DNA of 7,735 nt, taken from NCBI GenBank assembly GCA_041552135.1, contig JBFELL010000139.1, positions 1-7,735 on the forward strand, written 5' to 3'. This DNA is from SZUA-186 sp041552135 (lineage in GTDB: Bacteria > Pseudomonadota > Gammaproteobacteria > UBA9214). Position numbers and translations under genes: made by a program. Below the pieces are notes generated by a model that had not been told where the DNA came from, did no database searches, and saw only the letters and a program-made list of their open reading frames with translations. This document shows, in pieces, positions 1 to 6,283 of the stretch (its first letter is position 1; the number at the start of each line of letters is the position of its first letter).

Positions 1-54
1 CCGACCTGCGTGCCGGCTGCACAGGGCTGGCAGCCACCGCCCATTGCATCCTGA

Positions 55-68
55 CTGACATACATCAA
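55..68. promoter_or_regulatory. FNR/ANR-type operator candidate
   Basis: The sequence CTGAC-ATAC-ATCAA matches the FNR/ANR consensus TTGAT-N4-ATCAA at 8 of 10 defined positions with the right 4-base spacer. It lies about 265 bases before the rnfB start, in the only long non-coding stretch ahead of the genes. Oxygen-responsive control of a PFOR/Rnf module would make sense because these Fe-S enzymes are typically oxygen-sensitive. A two-mismatch box can occur by chance, and no clear -10 lies at the distance expected for a class II FNR promoter. Confidence 0.4.
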
Positions 69-129
69 TAATCGGCCAAACGGCATGTGCCACACTGCCA
101 GCCTGTGTCGCTCCCGGACGGTGGAATGA

Positions 130-146
130 CCCGGGATACACCCGGG
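130..146. repeat. CCCGGG hairpin upstream of rnfB
   Basis: Two copies of the self-complementary hexamer CCCGGG (130-135 and 141-146) are separated by ATACA. They can pair as a 6-bp all-GC stem with a 5-base loop. No T-run follows, so this is not a good intrinsic terminator. It sits just upstream of the -10-like element at 150-158, where it could overlap an operator. Its function is unknown. Confidence 0.4.
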
Positions 147-149
147 CGA

Positions 150-158
150 TGCGATAAT
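150..158 (+). promoter_or_regulatory. Extended -10 promoter candidate for rnfB
   Basis: TGCGATAAT fits the extended -10 form TGnTATAAT with one mismatch in the hexamer (GATAAT at 153-158). It lies in the most AT-rich patch of the upstream region. No convincing -35 hexamer is visible about 17 bases upstream, which extended -10 promoters can tolerate. Transcription would start near 165, giving a leader of about 160 bases. The FNR-like box would then be centred about 103 bp upstream, which is distant but possible for class I activation. Confidence 0.35.
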
Positions 159-325
159 AAATGTAACATCAACGGCAGTGCGATATTGGCAGGGTGATCC
201 ATGCGCCCCCCGCAACCGGTCGTGATGAACAACCGGACGGGGCACGACTGGAACAGCCAGGTTTTCGCACCGGCTTTCAGCCACCCGCAGGGACCCCGGA
301 ACGTAAACGACAGGCCAGCAACAAC

Positions 326-1204
326 GTGGAAGCAGCTCTCAGCAGTGCCACAATCGCCGTGATGTTCATGCTCATCCTGGGGATGCTGCTCGCCGGCATC
401 CTGGCCATCGCCAGCCAGCGACTGTTCGTCTACGAGGACCCGCGCATCGACGAGGTCGAGGACATGCTGCCGCATGCCAACTGCGGCGCCTGCGGCACCG
501 CAGGCTGCCGCGCCTTCGCCGAGCAGCTGGTCGCCGGCGAACTGCAACCCGGCAAGTGCACCGTCAATTCCGTGGACATGAACCGGCAGATTGCCACCTT
601 CCTCGGCGTCGACCTCGGCCAGCAGGAAAAACGCCTCGCGCGGCTGGCCTGTGCCGGCGGCAGCAATGTCGCACACACCCATGCCAGCTACACCGGGCTC
701 GATACCTGCCGCGCCGCCGCACTGGTCTCCGGCGGCGGCAAGGGCTGTGTCTGGGGCTGCCTCGGCTTCGGCGATTGCGGCGAGGTGTGCGACTTTGACG
801 CCATCAGCATGGATCGCCACAGCCTGCCCGTGGTCGATGCCGGGCGTTGCACGGCCTGCGGCGACTGCGTCGATATCTGCCCGCGCGACCTGTTCTCCCT
901 GCAACCCGTTAGCCACCACCTCTGGGTGGCCTGCAACAACCCGGAAGCGGGCGAGGCGGCGGAGGCCGAATGCGTGGTGTTGTGCAACGGCTGCGGGCGC
1001 TGTGTCGCCGACGCACCGGAGGGCCTGATCACGCTACAGGACAAGCTGGCAGTGGTCGACTACAGCCTGAATGCACTGGCATCGCGGCTCGCCATCGAGC
1101 GCTGCCCGACGGGCGCCATTGTCTGGCTGGAGGACGACAGCACCGCCCGCAAGGGCAAGGCGGCCGTGCGGATTGTCCGAAAGGAGTCGCTGCCCGTTGG
1201 CTGA
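326..1204 (+). CDS. rnfB: RnfB-type electron transport subunit, long form
   Basis: RnfB carries electrons between ferredoxin and the membrane Rnf complex. This copy would be 292 residues from the GTG at 326. That start gives a short N-terminus, a hydrophobic helix at about 8-29 and a first cysteine at 53, close to classical RnfB. A weak CAGG lies 11 bases upstream; ATG 362 is the alternative but would cut into the helix. The N-terminal cluster motif is C53-x2-C56-x4-C61-x16-C78. A two-cluster ferredoxin region follows: C141-x3-C145-x5-C151-x3-C155 and C175-x2-C178-x2-C181-x3-C185-P. The last region has C220, C223, C226 and C260-P, but lacks the other cluster's ligands (A230, A250, S253, A256). 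C203 and C216 are extra cysteines also typical of long RnfB. The layout resembles the extended RnfB of anaerobes more than the short E. coli RsxB. The family call is firm; the exact start is less so. Confidence 0.9.
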   Translation: MEAALSSATIAVMFMLILGMLLAGILAIASQRLFVYEDPRIDEVEDMLPHANCGACGTAGCRAFAEQLVAGELQPGKCTVNSVDMNRQIATFLGVDLGQQEKRLARLACAGGSNVAHTHASYTGLDTCRAAALVSGGGKGCVWGCLGFGDCGEVCDFDAISMDRHSLPVVDAGRCTACGDCVDICPRDLFSLQPVSHHLWVACNNPEAGEAAEAECVVLCNGCGRCVADAPEGLITLQDKLAVVDYSLNALASRLAIERCPTGAIVWLEDDSTARKGKAAVRIVRKESLPVG

Positions 1205-1266
1205 GGCAGGACAAGGGTGTAGGGTGACGTCAGGACGTGGCCGGAATTTTCTCGAGTATTTCAGCT

Positions 1267-1275
1267 AGAGACAGG
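1267..1275 (+). promoter_or_regulatory. Ribosome binding site of the PFOR gene
   Basis: AGAGACAGG contains a purine-rich Shine-Dalgarno-like stretch ending 6 bases before ATG 1282. It supports that start, which also begins a protein aligned with the PFOR N-terminus. The rest of the 77-base gap after rnfB shows no terminator-like hairpin with a T-run, so cotranscription with rnfB is likely. Confidence 0.6.
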
Positions 1276-1281
1276 TAAACC

Positions 1282-4200
1282 ATGCAGAAGAAAACCGCAG
1301 CGCAGCAGTTCAGGTATCCCGGCAAACGGATGGCGATGGACGGCAACACCGCCGTCATTATGTGTGAACGCGAATCATCGGACGCCGCGGGCGCCTATCC
1401 CATCACCCCGTCCACGCAGATGGGCGAGTACTGGGCGGAAGAAGCCGCAAAGGGGCATGTCAACATCTCGGGCCGGCCGCTGATCTTCATCGAACCGGAG
1501 GGCGAGCATGCGGCCGCCGCAGTCACCGCCGGCATGTCCATGTCGGGCCTGCGCGCGAGCAACTTCTCCTCCGCCCAGGGCATCGCCTACATGCACGAGT
1601 CGCTGTATGCCGCGGTCGGCAAGCGCCTGCCCTACGTGCTCAACATGGGCTGCCGCGCCATCACCAAGTCCAGCCTGAATGTCCACTGCGGCCACGACGA
1701 CTACCACTGCATCGACGACACCGGCTTCGCCCAGGTCATGGGCAAGAACGCCCAGGAGGCGGCCGACCTGAACCTGATCGGGCGCAAACTGGCCGAACTC
1801 TCGCTGACCCCGGCGGTCGTCGCGCAAGACGGCTTCCTGACCACCCACCTGATTGAACCGCTGCAGGTGCCCGAGCGCGAGCTGATTGCCGAGTTCCTCG
1901 GCCGGCCGGACGACATCATCGACTGCCCCACCCCGGCCCAGCGCCTGGTCTACGGCGCCACGCGTCGCCGGGTACCGGAACTGTGGAGCGTGGACAACCC
2001 GATCATGGCGGGCCCGGTGGAGAACCAGGACTCGTACATGCAGTCCGTGGTCGCACAGCGCCCCTATTTCTTCGACCACATCGCCGACCTAGCCGACCAG
2101 GTCATGGAGCAGTACTACCAGCTGACCGGCCGGCGCTACCGGCGCATCAGCGGCTACCGGATGGACGATGCCGAGTACGTCATCGCCGGTCAGGGCAGCA
2201 TGATCGTGCAGGCCGAGGCCGTTGCCGACTACCTGCGCGAAACCCGCCGGCTGAAGGTGGGCGTGGTCAATGTCACCATGTACCGGCCGTTCCCGGGTGA
2301 TCTGCTGGGAAGTATCCTGAAGGGCCGGCGGGGCGTGGCGGTACTGGAGCGCACCGACCAGCCACTGGCCGAGGACCTGCCGCTGATACGCGAGGTGCGC
2401 GCCGCCATCTCCAAGTGCCTGGAGAACAGTGCCGCGGCCGGCGGGAAGCCACCCTACCCCGGCCACGACAGTTACGGTATCGGCGACATGCCGCGGCTGT
2501 ACTCGGGCTGTTACGGCCTCGGCAGTCGCGACCTGCAGCCGGAGGCGCTGGTGGCCGCGATCGAGAACATGCTGCCCGAGGGCGAGCACAAGCCGTTCTA
2601 CTATCTGTCGGTGGACTTCGTGCACGACACGCCGGCCAGCCCCAAGCAGGAGATCTACCAGCAGAACCTGGTCGATGCCTACCCGCAGCTGCGTGAGCTG
2701 GCCATCCACGGCAGCGAAAACCCGGACCTCACACCGAAGGGCTCCACCACCGTGCGTATACACTCGGTCGGCGGCTGGGGCGCCATCACCACCGGCAAGA
2801 ACCTCGCCATGACCCTGTACGACCTGCTCGGCTTCGACATCAAGGCGAATCCGAAATACGGCTCGGAGAAAAAGGGCCAGCCAACGACCTACTACCTGTC
2901 GGCCGCCCCCGAGCCGATCCGGCTGAACTGCGAGTACCACCACGTGGACGTGGTGATGTCACCGGACCCCAACGTGTTCAGTCACTCCAACCCGCTGGCC
3001 GGACTGAAGCACGGCGGTGTATTCATTATCCAGAGCAGCCTGGGGGACCCGGAAGCGGTCTGGTCCGGCTTCCCGCGCAGCGCCCGCCGGCAGATCATCG
3101 ACAACGAGCTGCGGGTGTTCTTCCTTGACGGCTTCCGCATCGCGATGGATGAAGCCTCCAACCCGGACCTGCAGTACCGCATGCAGGGCAACGCCTTCCA
3201 GGGCGCCTTCTTCGCGGCCTCGCCGCTGATGGAACAGGCCAACCTCGACGAGGCCGGCCTGTTCGACGCCATCGACAGGCAGCTGCGCCACAAGTTCGGC
3301 AGCAAGGGCGAACGCATTGTCCAGGACAACCTGCGCGTGGTGCGCCGCGGTTTCGACGAGATCCACGAAATCACCGACAAGCCGCTGGACGCCGGAAGCC
3401 AGGAACCGCAGCGCAAGCCGGCCGGACTGCCGGTGATGCTGAAGCGCATGCCCGAGGGCAACGGCGGCATCTCCGATGTGCACCGCTTCTGGGAACAGAC
3501 CGGCAGTTTCTACATCAGCGGCCAGGGCAACGAGAACCTCGCCGACCCGTTTATCGGGCTCGGCGTGATGCCGGCCTGCAGCGGTGTGTTCCGCGACATG
3601 ACCCAGATCCGCTTCAAGTACCCGCAGTACAACCCGGCAAACTGCACCGCCTGCGGCGACTGTTTCACCATCTGCCCCGACAGCGCCATCCCGGGTCTGG
3701 TCAACAGCGTTGACGATGTCTTCACCACGGCCATATCACGCATCGAGACCCGCGGCCAGCCGACCCTGCACCTGCGTCGCGCGGTACGCGACGTGGAGAA
3801 ACGCCTGCGCACCCTGATCGAGCCGCTCGGCGAAACTGCCGAGGTGGGTAGACTGATCAACGAGGCCGTGGTATCGACGGTGGCCGATTCCAGCCTGGAA
3901 GGTGACAGCAGGGCACGCCTGGAGGAGGAATTCGGCTGGTTCAAGCAGGCCATTGGCGATTTCAACTTCGCCGTCACCAAGCCGTACTACACGAACCGCG
4001 AGAAGAAGGCGAAGAACAGCGGAGGCCTGTTCTCCGTGACCATCAACCCGTACACCTGCAAGGGCTGCATGGAGTGTGTCGAGGTCTGCGATGACGACGC
4101 CCTGGTCGCCACGCCGCAGACCCCGGAGAGCATCACACGGCTGCGCCGCGACTGGGAGTTCTGGCTCGACCTGCCCACCACCCGGCCGGAATACATCCGC

Positions 4201-6204
4201 ATCGACGATCTCGACGAGCGCATCGGCGCCCTCGAGACCCTGCTGCTCGACAAGCACAACTTCAACTCACTGGTGAGCGGCGACGGCGCCTGCCTGGGCT
4301 GCGGCGAGAAGACCGTGCTGCGACTGTTCACCGCCACCGTCACCGCCCTGATGCAAACGCGCGTCAAACGCCAGGTCGCCAGGATCGATGAACTGGTCGA
4401 GCGCCTGGAGTATCACATCCGCCTGCGGCTGGCCGAGGGCATGGACCTCGACGACACGGACGCCATCAACGAGGTGCTGGCCTCCCACCGGCAGAGCGAT
4501 CTCAGTCTGTCGGAACTGTCCGCTGCACTCGACGCGGTACACGCCGCCGAGCCGGTGGACACCCAATGGTTCGGCTTTGCCACCGGCCTGCTGAAACAGC
4601 TGCGGCATCTGAAATGGCTCTACACCGAGGGCGAGACCGGCCAGGGCCGTGCCGCCATGGGCATCACCAACGCCACCGGCTGCTCCTCGGTCTGGGGTTC
4701 CACCTACCCCTACAACCCCTACCCGTTCCCGTGGGCCAACCACCTGTTCCAGGACGCGCCGTCGCTGGCGCTGGGCGTCTTCCAGGGCCACATGGCGAAG
4801 ATGGCGGAAGGTTTCCGGGCGGTGCGACTCGCCGAGCTTGAACTGGCCGGCGAGTATAACCCGCAGGAGCATGACGAGTTCTTCACCTACTTCGACTGGA
4901 GACAGTTCAGCGAGGCGGAATGGCTGCTGTGCCCGCCGGTGGTCGCCATCGGCGGCGACGGCGCCATGTACGACATCGGCTTCCAGAACCTATCCAGGGC
5001 ACTGATATCGGAAATGCCGGTCAAGGTAATGGTGCTGGACACGCAGGTGTATTCCAATACCGGCGGCCAGGCCTGCACTTCCGGGTTCACCGGCCAGGTA
5101 TCGGACATGGCCGGCTTCGGCAAGGTCTGGAAGGGCAAGTCCGAGATCCGCAAGGAACTGGGCCTGATCGGCACGGCGCACCGCAACGCCTACATCCTGC
5201 AGGGTTCGGCGGCCAACGTCACGCACCTGCTGGAGGGCTTCATCGAGGGACTGAACAGCCGGCGCCCGGCGATGTTCAACATCTATACCCCCTGCATGCC
5301 GGAGCACGGCATCGGCGACGAATCCGCGGAAACGCAGAGCCGGCTGGCACTGGAATCGCGCGCCTACCCGCTGTTCCGCTACAACCCGGATGCCGGCACC
5401 AGCTTCAGGGAATGCCTCGACATCGGCGGCAACCCGGCCATCGACGACGACTGGCCCAGCTATACCCTGCGCTACCAGGACGAGGACGGCCGCGAGGCAG
5501 ATCTGGAACTGCCGATGACCTTCGCCGATTTCGCCGTCACCGAGGGTCGCTTCCTCAAGCACTTTCGAAAGGCACCGCGTGATACCTGGAACGAGAACAT
5601 GGTGCCGCTGCACGAGTTCATGGAACTGGAGGCGGACGAGCGCGAGGACCGCTATCCCTACATCTGGGGCGTGGATGCAAAGAACCGCTTGATGCGGGTC
5701 ATGGTGTCCGCGGAGCTGCTGCGCTCCTGCCAGGACCGGCTGGATTACTGGCGGCTGCTCAGGTCGCTTACCGGGGGCGGCAAGGCGGTGGACGAGGACG
5801 CCATTGCGAACCGTGCCCGCGCCGAGATGGCGCAGCAGCTCACCGCCAGCCTGCTGTCACTTGCCTCCGGCGGCGATGCGGCCAGCCTGCTGGACACCGG
5901 CGGCGTCACCGCCGCCGGTGAAAGTGCCGTCGCATCACCCGAGCCCGCCGGCGACTACGAGCCGGTGTGGATCGACACCCCGGAATGCGAGGCCTGTGAC
6001 GAGTGCACCAAGATCAACCCGAAGATCTTCGCCTACAATGCGGAGAAAAAGGCGGTTGTTGCCAATCCCCGGGGCGGCCCCTACCGCGACATCGTCCGGG
6101 CGGCCGAGAAGTGCACCGCCGAGTGCATCCATCCCGGCACGCCGTTCGATGCGAATGAAAAGGACCTCGACAAGCTGGTCAAGCGGGCGGAAAAATACCA
6201 GTGA
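1282..6204 (+). CDS. nifJ: Enlarged pyruvate:ferredoxin oxidoreductase (PFOR/NifJ family)
   Basis: Likely interconverts pyruvate + CoA and acetyl-CoA + CO2 + reduced ferredoxin. At 1640 residues it is far longer than usual NifJ (about 1170-1230). Order: N-terminal domain with AYPITPST (about 38-45), E75 and R125, ending near DGFLTTH (183-189); domain II with YGLGS (411-415); gamma domain from about 487 (VGGWGAITTGKN). The two-cluster ferredoxin domain has C788/791/794/798 and C926/929/932/936. The thiamine-diphosphate domain has proximal-cluster ligands C1004, C1007, C1134 and C1338, GGDG at 1224-1227 and YSNTGGQ with N1259. Both cysteine spacings are stretched by charged, helix-like insertions at about 805-910 and 1025-1128. 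After about 1400 there is a long extension ending in an added ferredoxin (C1569, C1572, C1575, C1611, perhaps C1615). Cytoplasmic; no signal peptide. It lies between rnfB and rnfC and is probably cotranscribed. Family is certain; pyruvate as substrate is inferred, since the GHDDYHCIDDTGF segment (137-149) departs from typical PFOR. Confidence 0.88.
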   Translation: MQKKTAAQQFRYPGKRMAMDGNTAVIMCERESSDAAGAYPITPSTQMGEYWAEEAAKGHVNISGRPLIFIEPEGEHAAAAVTAGMSMSGLRASNFSSAQGIAYMHESLYAAVGKRLPYVLNMGCRAITKSSLNVHCGHDDYHCIDDTGFAQVMGKNAQEAADLNLIGRKLAELSLTPAVVAQDGFLTTHLIEPLQVPERELIAEFLGRPDDIIDCPTPAQRLVYGATRRRVPELWSVDNPIMAGPVENQDSYMQSVVAQRPYFFDHIADLADQVMEQYYQLTGRRYRRISGYRMDDAEYVIAGQGSMIVQAEAVADYLRETRRLKVGVVNVTMYRPFPGDLLGSILKGRRGVAVLERTDQPLAEDLPLIREVRAAISKCLENSAAAGGKPPYPGHDSYGIGDMPRLYSGCYGLGSRDLQPEALVAAIENMLPEGEHKPFYYLSVDFVHDTPASPKQEIYQQNLVDAYPQLRELAIHGSENPDLTPKGSTTVRIHSVGGWGAITTGKNLAMTLYDLLGFDIKANPKYGSEKKGQPTTYYLSAAPEPIRLNCEYHHVDVVMSPDPNVFSHSNPLAGLKHGGVFIIQSSLGDPEAVWSGFPRSARRQIIDNELRVFFLDGFRIAMDEASNPDLQYRMQGNAFQGAFFAASPLMEQANLDEAGLFDAIDRQLRHKFGSKGERIVQDNLRVVRRGFDEIHEITDKPLDAGSQEPQRKPAGLPVMLKRMPEGNGGISDVHRFWEQTGSFYISGQGNENLADPFIGLGVMPACSGVFRDMTQIRFKYPQYNPANCTACGDCFTICPDSAIPGLVNSVDDVFTTAISRIETRGQPTLHLRRAVRDVEKRLRTLIEPLGETAEVGRLINEAVVSTVADSSLEGDSRARLEEEFGWFKQAIGDFNFAVTKPYYTNREKKAKNSGGLFSVTINPYTCKGCMECVEVCDDDALVATPQTPESITRLRRDWEFWLDLPTTRPEYIRIDDLDERIGALETLLLDKHNFNSLVSGDGACLGCGEKTVLRLFTATVTALMQTRVKRQVARIDELVERLEYHIRLRLAEGMDLDDTDAINEVLASHRQSDLSLSELSAALDAVHAAEPVDTQWFGFATGLLKQLRHLKWLYTEGETGQGRAAMGITNATGCSSVWGSTYPYNPYPFPWANHLFQDAPSLALGVFQGHMAKMAEGFRAVRLAELELAGEYNPQEHDEFFTYFDWRQFSEAEWLLCPPVVAIGGDGAMYDIGFQNLSRALISEMPVKVMVLDTQVYSNTGGQACTSGFTGQVSDMAGFGKVWKGKSEIRKELGLIGTAHRNAYILQGSAANVTHLLEGFIEGLNSRRPAMFNIYTPCMPEHGIGDESAETQSRLALESRAYPLFRYNPDAGTSFRECLDIGGNPAIDDDWPSYTLRYQDEDGREADLELPMTFADFAVTEGRFLKHFRKAPRDTWNENMVPLHEFMELEADEREDRYPYIWGVDAKNRLMRVMVSAELLRSCQDRLDYWRLLRSLTGGGKAVDEDAIANRARAEMAQQLTASLLSLASGGDAASLLDTGGVTAAGESAVASPEPAGDYEPVWIDTPECEACDECTKINPKIFAYNAEKKAVVANPRGGPYRDIVRAAEKCTAECIHPGTPFDANEKDLDKLVKRAEKYQ

Positions 6205-6269
6205 GCGCGGCCAGCGACAGGACGCCACGACGCACGGACCCTCTCGCGAAGCGGGTCTGTAACTGAAAC

Positions 6270-6274
6270 GGGGA
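6270..6274 (+). promoter_or_regulatory. Ribosome binding site selecting the rnfC start
   Basis: GGGGA lies 9 bases before ATG 6284 but touches the earlier in-frame ATG 6275, which is too close for normal initiation. I therefore place the rnfC start at 6284, giving an N-terminus MRIPDLFRRN. Confidence 0.5.
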
Positions 6275-6283
6275 ATGCACCTG

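Larger units (their letters stand above)
1..325. other. Upstream non-coding region of rnfB
   Basis: I see no supportable gene here. Bases 194-325 stay open in the rnfB frame from a GTG, but the implied 44-residue extension is polar, proline-, glycine- and arginine-rich, and has no RnfB counterpart, so I treat it as leader. The region holds an FNR-like box, a CCCGGG hairpin and an AT-rich extended -10-like element, listed separately. The first 50 bases may belong to the flank of a gene outside the window. Minus-strand frames crossing this stretch look like shadows of rnfB. Confidence 0.6.

Noticed and set aside
130..158. Intrinsic terminator of an upstream gene at the CCCGGG hairpin
   Set aside because: The stem is not followed by a T-run; the next bases are CGATGCGATAATAA, which look more like a promoter element.
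194..325. N-terminal extension of RnfB from GTG 194
   Set aside because: The extra 44 residues precede the expected membrane helix, have no RnfB-like character, and there is no well-spaced ribosome binding site before 194.
65..919. Minus-strand open frame of 284 codons opposite rnfB
   Set aside because: Antisense to clear RnfB cysteine motifs, with the low-complexity Ala/Gly composition of a high-GC shadow frame.
2089..2943. Minus-strand open frame of 284 codons opposite the PFOR gene
   Set aside because: Shadow of the PFOR coding strand; no motif recognised and composition typical of an antisense high-GC frame.
6238..6262. Hairpin in the PFOR-rnfC gap (GACCC ... GGGTC)
   Set aside because: Only a 5-bp outer stem with a mismatched interior and no T-run; too weak to call a terminator or attenuator.
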